From the NCBI GenBank assembly GCA_035495555.1, contig DATJFQ010000022.1, positions 62,001-126,000 of the forward strand: a stretch of 64,000 nucleotides of DNA, written 5' to 3'. The translations under genes were made by a program, and so were the position numbers. The notes beneath the pieces are model-generated. The model was given only the letters and a program-made list of their open reading frames with translations. It ran no database searches and was not told the origin of the DNA. Positions 50,264-58,124 of the stretch are shown one piece after another. Positions within the stretch are counted from its first letter, which is position 1; each line of letters starts with the position of its first letter. Source of the DNA: DATJFQ01 sp035495555. Its GTDB lineage: Bacteria; Acidobacteriota; Vicinamibacteria; Vicinamibacterales; 2-12-FULL-66-21.

Positions 50264-52066
50264 TCAGTTGGTCACTCTGATCGCCACCAGGCGCTGCGCG
50301 TTCTGGTTGGGTTCGGTCGTCGTCAGCGACACGACGTAGTCGCCGGGGCCGAGCGGCGCCAGCGTCACGTCCGCGGTGAGCCATCGCTGCCCTGTCGCGG
50401 CGTCGGCGCGCTCGCCGACCGTGACGGGAACGACCGTCGGCTTGCCGGTGCGATCGAGCAGCGCGCCCGACCAGGTGATCCCGGCGCCCGGCGCTTCGAG
50501 CTCGAAGTGCAGCCGATCGGCGCGCGGGAAGATGTGCGTGGTCGACGGTTCGAGTTTGTTCCCCGTGCTCGGCCCGCGATGGAAGACGAGCGGCTCGTCC
50601 CCGCGCCGGCGCTTCGACGCCGCACCACGCGCGTCCGCATCGAGCGATCCAAGTGCGCGCGTCAACGCGGCCTTTTCATCGGACACCGGCGCATTGGCTG
50701 CGGCGCGCGCCGCATCCACTTCGGCCTGAGTGGCCGCTCGGTACCCGCGGCGTGAACGAAGATCGATGCCAGGCTGCTTCGACACAACCTTGATCTGCCG
50801 GTACTTGCCGTCAAGCTTCGTGTTGCTCGAGTAATAGCCGATCAGGTAATACGACGTCAGATCGTCGGACACACGCCGCACCATCCCCTTGAGATCGTTG
50901 CTGCCAAGCAGCGCGAGGCCATCCGTGTTGACCGCAAGCGTTCGCAGGCTGTCGCCGCGCTGACGCAGCATCGCGAGATCCTGGGCCAGCGGCAGCGGCG
51001 GCTCGGGCCCGATGTCACTGTCGAACGTCGCCATACCCCGCGGATCGATCGGATAGAAGCTCACGTCGGCGCGATTGGCTTCGCCCATGATGTCGCGGAA
51101 CTTTTGGGCGTCGTCCATCATCGCGAGGTCCATCCGGTCGCGATCACACTGATACTTCAGCCCCTCGTACGAGTTGTCTTTCGTTGCGGTCGTCAATCCA
51201 CCCGTCGGGCCGAGGCCGCCGATGGGAGGCATCCCGGGAATCGGCTCCTGCCTGCCGCTCGGATCCGACTGCAGCGTCGTCAACGACTGATCCGGTGTGT
51301 AGAGCGGCCAGCCAGGGGTAATCGTGATCACGGCCGTGCGCCCTTCCCGCGCGGCTCCCATGTAGCGGACCAGTTCCTCGAGACCGTCCATCACGACGCG
51401 TTCGCGGCGGCGCGCGATCATCGTCGATGCCGTGGGCGACCACGATGAGCGGTCGCCGGGCCGGGGCGGGAAACACTGGGTGTAGCGCTGCTCGGTCTCG
51501 TCGAGTTGCAGCGAACTCGCTCTCCCCCAGTTCCAATGCTTCGCGAGTTCCTCTTCAATGACGCTCGTGCGGCGTGCGAAGGTCATCTGCATCGGATTCA
51601 TGTCGGCCGTCATGATCGCGAAGAGATCGTCGTCCCCGATCACGCGGGTGAGGAGATCCACCAGCGGCTGCCGGATATCGTGCGAGCCAGCGACGCTGAC
51701 ATTCCCCGTGTCGAGATAGATGACGAAGACGCGGCGATGCGGGTCCTCGATCAACTGCCGTGATTCGCGCACGGAATTCGGCTCTATGCGTTCGTCGGTG
51801 GGGCCGGCCGGCTGCACGAGAACGTGTTCGAAGGATTCGATCGTCTGGTGGACGCCGTCTTCGAACAGCTCGAAATCCGTTTTCGTGAGGTCCTGGACCG
51901 GGGTGCCGCCGCGCGTCGCAAAGACGTCGACGCGAACGAGGTTCGCCCCGCCGCGAAATCGCGGGAGCTGTTCCTGCTGCCTGACGGGTTGTTGTGCGTT
52001 GAAGACGAACGGGCACGCGAGCAGGAGCGCGGCGACGACGCCGCCGGTACGAAGCGTCACGGGCAC
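50264..52066 (-). CDS. secreted VWFA-domain protein (acidobacterial type)
   Basis: 600 residues from GTG with GGAGGAGG six nt upstream. Signal peptide ~1-23. The N-terminal strand VRVDVFATRGGTPVQDLTKT and DFELFEDG are typical of the Acidobacteria-rich VWFA-related family (TIGR03436). The VWA domain (~115-430) has a degenerate MIDAS (DTGNVS in place of DxSxS). ...LTSYYLIGYYSSNTKLDGKY and RSRRGYRA mark its end, then a beta-rich C-terminal region. Function unknown; envelope or extracellular adhesion is likely. -10 TATACT at 52096-52101. Confidence 0.88.
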   Translation of the reverse strand: MPVTLRTGGVVAALLLACPFVFNAQQPVRQQEQLPRFRGGANLVRVDVFATRGGTPVQDLTKTDFELFEDGVHQTIESFEHVLVQPAGPTDERIEPNSVRESRQLIEDPHRRVFVIYLDTGNVSVAGSHDIRQPLVDLLTRVIGDDDLFAIMTADMNPMQMTFARRTSVIEEELAKHWNWGRASSLQLDETEQRYTQCFPPRPGDRSSWSPTASTMIARRRERVVMDGLEELVRYMGAAREGRTAVITITPGWPLYTPDQSLTTLQSDPSGRQEPIPGMPPIGGLGPTGGLTTATKDNSYEGLKYQCDRDRMDLAMMDDAQKFRDIMGEANRADVSFYPIDPRGMATFDSDIGPEPPLPLAQDLAMLRQRGDSLRTLAVNTDGLALLGSNDLKGMVRRVSDDLTSYYLIGYYSSNTKLDGKYRQIKVVSKQPGIDLRSRRGYRAATQAEVDAARAAANAPVSDEKAALTRALGSLDADARGAASKRRRGDEPLVFHRGPSTGNKLEPSTTHIFPRADRLHFELEAPGAGITWSGALLDRTGKPTVVPVTVGERADAATGQRWLTADVTLAPLGPGDYVVSLTTTEPNQNAQRLVAIRVTN

Positions 52067-52095
52067 TGGGGGCCTCCTCCTGCGCTGGCGGGATC

Positions 52096-52101
52096 AGTAT
52101 A
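52096..52101 (-). promoter_or_regulatory. -10 of the VWFA gene
   Basis: TATACT on the minus strand about 30 nt before the GTG, leaving a short leader with a strong ribosome binding site. The -35 region is inside the octamer repeat and does not match consensus. Confidence 0.45.
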
Positions 52102-52110
52102 CGTTCTCCA

Positions 52111-52195
52111 GGTTCTCGGGTTCTCGGGTTCTCGGGTTCTCCGGTTCTCGGGTTCTGGGGTTCTCGGGTTGGGTTCTGGGGTTCTCCGGTTCTGC
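52111..52195. repeat. octamer array GGTTCTCG-type x10
   Basis: Ten 8-bp units (GGTTCTCG with variants ending CC, GG, GC) plus one 5-bp remnant (GGTTG). Located directly upstream of the VWFA gene promoter. It differs from the other arrays in having an 8-bp period. The rest of this gap (52196-52418) shows no gene, stem or promoter that I can support. Confidence 0.9.
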
Positions 52196-52428
52196 GAGGC
52201 TACTGGAGCTTGGGGGACGGGCCGATAAGCGGGTATCCACACCAGCAGCATCTGCGGACGGTTCGTTCGGACCGCGGGTTCGTGTATCGGCCGGCTACGG
52301 CAGCGTACGGATTAAGTCCGGTGCGCGGCGGCTCTTGACGATCCGGGGCCGGATTTGGCGCGGCAGCCGCTGGCGCTGGATTTGTAGGACGCGCTCTGCT
52401 CCTTTTCGACAGGTCACCAGGAATGGCG

Positions 52429-52617
52429 ATGATGCGGACGCTGAGGAAAACTGACGATTTGACTATCGAGCGGTGGCGGACAGAACCGCGCCTCGTCGGA
52501 CTGGAATTCAGTGAGTCCATCCGCGAAAGTTCACCGCCTCTCTGGAAGGATCTCGCGCTGGCCGCAGTAGTTCTGGCGATTGCCCTGATCGCCGTGGCCG
52601 CGTTCGTGCGCGTCTAG
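52429..52617 (+). CDS. small membrane protein
   Basis: About 62 residues. AGGA lies six nt before ATG 52429; ATGs at 52423 and 52432 are in frame. The charged N-terminus (LRKTDDLTIERWRTEPRLVG) is followed by one helix at the C-terminal end (LALAAVVLAIALIAVAAFVRV). No family. It overlaps the end of the convergent gene by 4 nt. Confidence 0.55.
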   Translation: MMRTLRKTDDLTIERWRTEPRLVGLEFSESIRESSPPLWKDLALAAVVLAIALIAVAAFVRV

Positions 52618-52856
52618 GCCGTCTCTCGCTCGGAAACGTCGTGCCATCCCTGGGCCCGTAAGCGCTCCGCGTAGGCACGCGCCCAGTTCATCGCCATCCA
52701 CTCCTCTTCGAAGAACTCGCTGACCACGACGTCGCGATCGTGGACGATCTGCACTTCGACCGGCACCCGCCCCGACACCAGACATCGCACGTCGACGATG
52801 CGGCGGCGAAGACACCACACGACACGCGCGCCAGGCTGCAGTGCGAAGCTGGACAC
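52614..52856 (-). CDS. small hypothetical protein
   Basis: 80 residues from GTG 52856 (GGCAGG upstream). Beta-rich N-terminus (GARVVWCLRRRIVDVRCLVS, then VPVEVQIVHDRDVVVSE) and a helical C-terminus (FFEEEWMAMNWARAYAERLR). The frame is open further upstream, but that part is low-quality and was left out. No family recognised. Confidence 0.55.
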   Translation of the reverse strand: MSSFALQPGARVVWCLRRRIVDVRCLVSGRVPVEVQIVHDRDVVVSEFFEEEWMAMNWARAYAERLRAQGWHDVSERETA

Positions 52857-53006
52857 GAGGACCTGCCTTAAAATTCGGGGAGCGGCCAGTCTATGACTAA
52901 ATGGCAAAGGCGGCAAGCTGAACCTCGCGTGCCGTGCATATGTGTGCGGGTCCCCGAGGGAGTTGTTCGCCGCGCTGGCCATCGCCGGCAGTCGTCCCAC
53001 CTGCGG

Positions 53007-53012
53007 TATAAT
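53007..53012 (+). promoter_or_regulatory. -10 of the ABC-F gene
   Basis: Consensus TATAAT about 45 nt before ATG 53058; a GGAGAG ribosome binding site lies in the leader. -35 not clear. Confidence 0.5.
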
Positions 53013-53057
53013 TAGAGGTTCCGCCAACTGATTTTCGCCGCGGAGAGCCTCCATCCC

Positions 53058-54656
53058 ATGATTGCAGTCACTGGTGTGTCGATGCGGTACGGTTCGAAGA
53101 TCCTCTTCGAGGACGTCACCGCCACGTTTTCGCCCGGGCGTCGCTACGGTCTCACCGGCCCGAACGGCGCCGGGAAATCCACGTTCATGAAGCTCCTCAC
53201 CGGCGAGCTGCCGCCGCAGAAAGGCGCGGTCTCACGGCCGCCGAAGATCGGCGTGCTCCGGCAGGATCAGTTCGCCTTCGACGAGTTCCGCGTGATCGAT
53301 ACCGTGATCATGGGCAACCAGCGCCTCTGGCAGGCCCTCGAAGAGCGCGAGCGCCTCTATGAGAAGACGGATCTCACCGACGCCGAGGGCATGCGGCTCG
53401 CCGAACTGGAAGGCATCGTCGGCGAAGAGGACGGCTACACCGCCGAGAGCGACGCCGCGGTGCTGCTCGACGGCCTCGACATTCCGGAAGCGCTCCACGA
53501 GCGCCGGATGTCGGAACTGCAAGGCGGCCAGAAGGTCCGCGTGCTGCTCGCGCAGGCGCTCTTCGGACATCCGCAGGCGCTGCTGCTCGACGAGCCCACC
53601 AATCATTTGGACCTCGACTCGATCCACTGGCTGTGCGATTTTCTGACCCGGTATGAGGGCACGCTGATCGTCATCTCGCACGATCGTCATTTCCTGAACG
53701 CGGTCTGCACGCACATCGCCGACATCGATTACGAGACGATCATCGCGTATACCGGCGGATACGACGACATGGTGCTCGCGAAGATGCAGATCCGCTCGCG
53801 CGTCGAATCGCAGAACGCGCAGCGCGAAAAGAAAATCGCGCAGCTCCAGGATTTCATCGCGCGGTTCTCCGCCGGGACGCGTTCGAGCCAGGTGCAGTCC
53901 CGCCGGAAGGAAGTCGAGCGGCTGCAGACGACCGAGCTCGCCCGCTCGAACATCCAGCGTCCGTATATCAATTTCAAGATGAACCGGCCGTCGGGCCGCA
54001 TGGCGATGGAGATCAAGGGCATCTCGAAATCGTTCGAAAACCACGACGTGATCGACGGCTTCGGCGCGATCGTCAACCGCGGGGAGAAGATCGTGATCGT
54101 CGGCCGCAACGGCGTCGGCAAGACGACGCTGCTGAAAGCGCTGCTCGCGGACGCGCCGGGGGCCGAAGGGTCACCGCACGATCGGGACGACGGATCGGTC
54201 CGCTGGGGACATGAAGTCTCGGTCGGGTATTTCCCGCAGGATCAGACAGGCGTGATTCAGAAGGGCATGACCGCTGTCGAATGGCTGCATCAGTTCGACC
54301 CGGAAGCCGCGCGGCAGGACATCCACGGCCTGCTCGGGCAGATGCTCTTCAGCGGCGAGGAAGGACTCAAACCGACCGAGGCGCTCTCGGGAGGCGAAAC
54401 GGCGCGGCTGCTCTTCTGCCGCATCATGCTCCAGAAGCCGAACGTGCTCGTGTTCGACGAACCGACGAACCATCTCGACCTGGAATCCATCAACGCGCTC
54501 AACGTGGCGCTCCAGAAGTTCGAAGGGACGGTGCTGCTCGTCACGCACGATCAGGATCTGATCGAGGAGGTCGGCACGCGCGTATGGCACTTCGACGGTG
54601 ACGCGATCACCGACTTCAAGGGCACGTACGAGGAATACGCCGCCACGCTGGCCTGA
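53058..54656 (+). CDS. ABC-F family ATPase (YbiT-like)
   Basis: 532 residues, two ABC domains, no membrane segment. Domain 1: Walker A GPNGAGKST, signature LQGGQ (SELQGGQKVR), Walker B LLLDEPTNHLDL. Domain 2: GRNGVGKTT, LSGGETARLL, VFDEPTNHLDLESI. The linker (~240-320) is the charged P-site tRNA-interaction motif region. ABC-F proteins act on the ribosome (translation factors or antibiotic protection). Length and arm pattern fit YbiT/Ettα-like housekeeping members rather than a dedicated resistance protein. Confidence 0.92.
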   Translation: MIAVTGVSMRYGSKILFEDVTATFSPGRRYGLTGPNGAGKSTFMKLLTGELPPQKGAVSRPPKIGVLRQDQFAFDEFRVIDTVIMGNQRLWQALEERERLYEKTDLTDAEGMRLAELEGIVGEEDGYTAESDAAVLLDGLDIPEALHERRMSELQGGQKVRVLLAQALFGHPQALLLDEPTNHLDLDSIHWLCDFLTRYEGTLIVISHDRHFLNAVCTHIADIDYETIIAYTGGYDDMVLAKMQIRSRVESQNAQREKKIAQLQDFIARFSAGTRSSQVQSRRKEVERLQTTELARSNIQRPYINFKMNRPSGRMAMEIKGISKSFENHDVIDGFGAIVNRGEKIVIVGRNGVGKTTLLKALLADAPGAEGSPHDRDDGSVRWGHEVSVGYFPQDQTGVIQKGMTAVEWLHQFDPEAARQDIHGLLGQMLFSGEEGLKPTEALSGGETARLLFCRIMLQKPNVLVFDEPTNHLDLESINALNVALQKFEGTVLLVTHDQDLIEEVGTRVWHFDGDAITDFKGTYEEYAATLA

Positions 54657-54667
54657 CCGACACGCGA

Positions 54668-55930
54668 GTGAGCGACAACGCACAGGCGGGCGCCGCCGGA
54701 TCGTCATCGGCCGCCGGGCACAGCGAACGGCCGGCGGCTCGCCGGATGACTCGCGAGCAGGCGGCTCTCGGCATTCTCGGGGCGCTCAGCATCTGTCATC
54801 TGTTGAACGACATGATGCAGTCGCTCCTGCCTGCGATCTACCCGATCCTGAAGACCACGTTCGGCCTCGACTTCGGCCAGGTCGGGCTCATCACGCTCAC
54901 CAATCAGCTCACGGCGTCGCTGCTGCAGCCGATCATCGGCACCTACACGGACAAGCGCCCACTCGCCTATTCGCTGGCGACCGGCATGTCCTTCACCCTG
55001 ATGGGACTGTTGCTGCTCGCCGGCGCCGCCCATTATGCGATGATTCTCGCGGCTGCGGCGCTCGTCGGGCTGGGGTCGTCGATCTTCCACCCCGAGTCGT
55101 CCCGCATCGCGCGCCTGGCGTCGGGCGGCCGCCACGGGTTCGCTCAAGCGCTCTTTCAGGTCGGCGGTAACGCCGGTTCGGCCGTCGGGCCGCTCCTTGC
55201 CGCGTTCATCGTGCTGCCGCACGGTCAGGGCAGCATCGCGTGGTTCTCGATCGCCGCGCTGATTGCCATCGTGGTGCTCGTCCGCGTGGGCACATGGTAC
55301 AAGGGCACGGGACGGCGGATTGCCCGGCACCACGACGCGATCGCGACGCCGGTCGGGTTGACCCGCGCGCGCGTCGGCATGGCGATCACGATCCTGCTGC
55401 TGCTCACCTTCTCGAAGTACATTTATCTCGCGAGCCTGTCGAGCTACTTCACCTTCTACCTGATCGCGCGCTTCCACCTGTCCGTTCAGAGTGCCCAGCT
55501 CCACCTGTTCCTGTTTCTCGCGGCCGTCGCCGCGGGGACGATGATCGGCGGACCTGTAGGCGACCGCATCGGGCGCCGCTACGTCATCCTCTGGTCGATC
55601 CTCGGCGTTCTCCCGTTCAGCCTTGCTCTGCCGTTCGCGAACCTGTTCTGGACGCGCATTCTCAGCGTCATCATCGGCCTCGTCCTCGCCTCCGCGTTCT
55701 CGGCCATCATCGTCTACGGACAGGAATTGCTGCCGGGGCGCGTCGGGATGGTCGCGGGGCTGTTCTTCGGCGTCGCCTTCGGCGTCGGCGGGCTCGGCGC
55801 GGCGGTCCTCGGCGAACTGGCGGATCACTCCGGGATCGTGTTCGTGTACCGCGTGTGCTCGTTGCTGCCCGCGATCGGCGCGCTGGCCATCTGGCTCCCG
55901 CGGCTCGAGGCGGCTGAACGCGCCGGCTGA
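54668..55930 (+). CDS. MFS transporter (fosmidomycin-resistance Fsr-like)
   Basis: 420 residues from GTG, about twelve membrane helices. LSICHLLNDMMQSLLPAIYP and STFGLDF-like KTTFGLDFGQVGLITL, then SSIFHPESSRIARLASGGR, match the Fsr/YhfC-type exporter family. Proton-driven efflux; the substrate cannot be assigned. It lies 11 nt after the ABC-F gene and is probably cotranscribed. Confidence 0.88.
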   Translation: MSDNAQAGAAGSSSAAGHSERPAARRMTREQAALGILGALSICHLLNDMMQSLLPAIYPILKTTFGLDFGQVGLITLTNQLTASLLQPIIGTYTDKRPLAYSLATGMSFTLMGLLLLAGAAHYAMILAAAALVGLGSSIFHPESSRIARLASGGRHGFAQALFQVGGNAGSAVGPLLAAFIVLPHGQGSIAWFSIAALIAIVVLVRVGTWYKGTGRRIARHHDAIATPVGLTRARVGMAITILLLLTFSKYIYLASLSSYFTFYLIARFHLSVQSAQLHLFLFLAAVAAGTMIGGPVGDRIGRRYVILWSILGVLPFSLALPFANLFWTRILSVIIGLVLASAFSAIIVYGQELLPGRVGMVAGLFFGVAFGVGGLGAAVLGELADHSGIVFVYRVCSLLPAIGALAIWLPRLEAAERAG

Positions 55931-55939
55931 GCGGCAGCG

Positions 55940-55968
55940 GGAACGATCGCGGTTCCCGGTGCATCTAA
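55940..55968 (+). promoter_or_regulatory. ECF-type promoter of the third sigma gene
   Basis: GGAAC (55940-55944), 19 nt, TCTAA (55964-55968), then 9 nt to the ATG. The -35 is part of an inverted repeat GGGAAC/GTTCCC. Probably self-activated and nearly leaderless. Confidence 0.7.
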
Positions 55969-55977
55969 TCCCCTGAG

Positions 55978-56616
55978 ATGCCGAAGCCCGCCGCGCAACA
56001 GAAACCCTCGCTCAGCGATTTCGAGTCGCTGATGCGCCGGTACAACACCCGGCTCTTCCGTGTGGCGCGTGCGATTCTCCGCGACGACGCGGAGGCAGAG
56101 GACGCGGTGCAGGACGCCTACCTCCAGGCGTATCGCAAGCTCCACGAGTTCCGTGGCGACTCGCAGGTGTCGACGTGGTTGACGCGGGTCGTCGTCAATG
56201 CTGCGCTGATGCGCGTGCGGAAACAGAAGCGCGGCGTCGTCGTGCAGCTGCAGAGGCCGGCGGCCCAGGGTTCGGAGACGCCGATGGATGTGGAGGATCG
56301 GCGCGCGGCATCGCCTTCCGAGGTGACGTTTCGCGCTGAAGTGCGGCGCATTCTCGAGCGCCGGATCGATGAACTGCCGCTGGCGTTTCGCACGGTGTTC
56401 GTGATGCGCGACGTCCAGGACATGTCGGTGCAGGAGACCGCCGACGCGCTGGGAATCCCCGAAGCCACCGTGCGAACGCGCCTGTTCCGCGCGCGCGGGA
56501 TGCTCCGCGAGGCCCTGCAGCGCGAGATCGACGACGCGTCGATCGACGTCTTCTCGTTCGCCGGCGACCGCTGCGATCGCATCGTCGCGTCGGTGGTTCG
56601 ACAGATCAACGGCTAG
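55978..56616 (+). CDS. ECF sigma factor
   Basis: 212 residues. Region 2: DAVQDAYLQAYRKLHEFRGD, then VSTWLTRVVVNAALMR. Region 4: IDELPLAFRTVFVMRDVQDM, then SVQETADALGIPEATVRTRL. No anti-sigma gene follows; instead a DUF4142 gene with a similar promoter lies downstream. The C-terminus continues ~30 residues past region 4 (IDVFSFAGDRCDRI), a possible regulatory tail. Confidence 0.93.
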   Translation: MPKPAAQQKPSLSDFESLMRRYNTRLFRVARAILRDDAEAEDAVQDAYLQAYRKLHEFRGDSQVSTWLTRVVVNAALMRVRKQKRGVVVQLQRPAAQGSETPMDVEDRRAASPSEVTFRAEVRRILERRIDELPLAFRTVFVMRDVQDMSVQETADALGIPEATVRTRLFRARGMLREALQREIDDASIDVFSFAGDRCDRIVASVVRQING

Positions 56617-56640
56617 GCTGCCCCGTTTTGGGGGCGGCGG

Positions 56641-56669
56641 GGAACATCAACACGCAGGGCGCTCTGTAA
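56641..56669 (+). promoter_or_regulatory. candidate ECF promoter of the DUF4142 gene
   Basis: GGAAC (56641-56645), 19 nt, TGTAA (56665-56669). Same spacing as the promoter of the sigma gene just upstream, one mismatch in the -10. Confidence 0.5.
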
Positions 56670-56690
56670 CGGGCGCCGGGAGGAACCAGG

Positions 56691-57209
56691 ATGAAGGGTG
56701 TAATCGTGTTTGCTGCAGGAATGACGCTGGCGCTCGCGGGCAGCGCTCGCGCGCAGGCGCCGACCGATCCGCAGATCGCCGCAATCGTCGTCACGGCCAA
56801 TCAGGTCGATATCGATGCCGGCAAGCTGGCGGCGTCGAAATCGTCGAACCCTGAGGTCAAGAAGTTCGGCCAGCAGATGGTCACGGACCACACCGGTGTG
56901 AACAAGCAGGCGAAGGAGCTCGTGACGAAGCTGAAGGTCACGCCGGAAGACAATCCGACGGCGCAGAGCCTGAAGAAAGGCGGCGAGGAGAACCTCGCGC
57001 ATCTCAAGACCCTCAGCGGAAAGGCGTTCGACAAGGCGTATATCGACCACGAGGTCGAATATCACCAGCAGGTGCTCGACGCGCTCGACAAGACGCTGAT
57101 TCCAAGCGCACAGAACGCCGAGCTCAAGTCGCTGCTCGTGAAAGTCCGCCCGGCGTTCGAGGCGCATCTCGAGCACGCCAAGCACCTTCAGGCGTCGCTC
57201 GGTTCGTAG
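56691..57209 (+). CDS. DUF4142 secreted protein
   Basis: 172 residues. Signal peptide ~1-21. Helical ferritin-like body: VTANQVDIDAGKLAASKSSN, VKKFGQQMVTDHTGVNKQAK, FDKAYIDHEVEYHQQVLDAL, the DUF4142 signature with conserved His residues. Strong ribosome binding site (GGGAGG). Family function is not established; members often accompany stress regulons. Placed under the ECF sigma factor upstream by promoter similarity. Confidence 0.9.
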   Translation: MKGVIVFAAGMTLALAGSARAQAPTDPQIAAIVVTANQVDIDAGKLAASKSSNPEVKKFGQQMVTDHTGVNKQAKELVTKLKVTPEDNPTAQSLKKGGEENLAHLKTLSGKAFDKAYIDHEVEYHQQVLDALDKTLIPSAQNAELKSLLVKVRPAFEAHLEHAKHLQASLGS

Positions 57210-57301
57210 TCCCGCTTCGGACGTTCTCTCCGCGCGCCCTGGTTCTGCCCGCTGCCCGCGGCAGGCCAGGGCTTCGTGGCCAACAGCGAGTTGACACATT
57301 C

Positions 57302-58111
57302 TCATCTCTCCGTCGCCTGCTTCGCGACCTCCCGGATATCGGCAGCGGGGAGCATCACGGGCACCATACCGAGCGCCTGCAACATACCGCCCTGCATCCC
57401 GTTCAGCGCGTTGTGGCGCGAGTCCGAAGAGGGTCTCAAGGTGAGGACGCCGGCGAACTGCCCTTTCGTATTGAAAATCGACGCACCGAGCGCGCCAGAC
57501 GTCATCGGCAGCGCGATGAGGTAAAAGCGGCGCGGCTTGTCGACGACGGCTTCGATGCTGCCGAGCGCAGTGGCGGTTCCCCACCCCGTCAACTCCTGCA
57601 GACGCTGGACAGCGACGATCGGGTCAACCACGTTGAACACGGGCGAGACCGAGTCGACGCACGTGAGCGGCCTGGCTGGCGGCGCAACCGGCCGAACGAA
57701 CATGAGATCGAGGTCGCTGTCGCGCAGGACGATCTTCGCCGGCAGTTCAGTCGCGTCCGCGAGACGCAGCTTGACGTCGGTCAGCTCGGTTTCGATGCTC
57801 ACCTTCGCGGCGGCAAACGCCGGATTCTTGCCGAGCAGCGTCCCCGGATCGATCGCCGAGAGCGCGACGACGGTGAGCCCCTGCGGATCGAGTACGGTCG
57901 CCGACGCCTGGACTGCCTGGTCCGGGGCGGGCTGATCGCGTCCGGCGCGGCTCATGCGGGCTTTGAGGGTGCCCATGACGGTAATCACCGCATCACCGTG
58001 ACGACTGGCGACGTCGCGCGCCGCCTGCCGCTCCTCGACCGACTGGCCGGCCGCGGTGGTCGCGACTGCCAGCGCGGCGATCGCGGCCGCGGCGCATCTC
58101 GTCTTGATCAC
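57302..58111 (-). CDS. inactive trypsin-like (HtrA-fold) protein
   Basis: 269 residues from GTG. Signal peptide ~1-22. Aligns with the protease domain of the neighbouring HtrA-like protein, but the catalytic His is S85 (VVALSAID in place of NHHV) and the nucleophile position is L208 (SGALGASIF in place of GNSGGP). The Asp is kept (D133, DSDLDLMF). No PDZ domain. It starts 13 nt after the HtrA-like gene, so it is probably a regulatory or scaffolding partner. Confidence 0.82.
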   Translation of the reverse strand: MIKTRCAAAAIAALAVATTAAGQSVEERQAARDVASRHGDAVITVMGTLKARMSRAGRDQPAPDQAVQASATVLDPQGLTVVALSAIDPGTLLGKNPAFAAAKVSIETELTDVKLRLADATELPAKIVLRDSDLDLMFVRPVAPPARPLTCVDSVSPVFNVVDPIVAVQRLQELTGWGTATALGSIEAVVDKPRRFYLIALPMTSGALGASIFNTKGQFAGVLTLRPSSDSRHNALNGMQGGMLQALGMVPVMLPAADIREVAKQATER

Positions 58112-58124
58112 GTCTCCTCCCGCA

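Noticed and set aside
52857..53054. N-terminal extension of the 80-residue gene at 52614-52856
   Set aside because: The extra residues lack conservation-like patterning and would overlap the TATAAT promoter of the ABC-F gene; GTG 52856 has a ribosome binding site.
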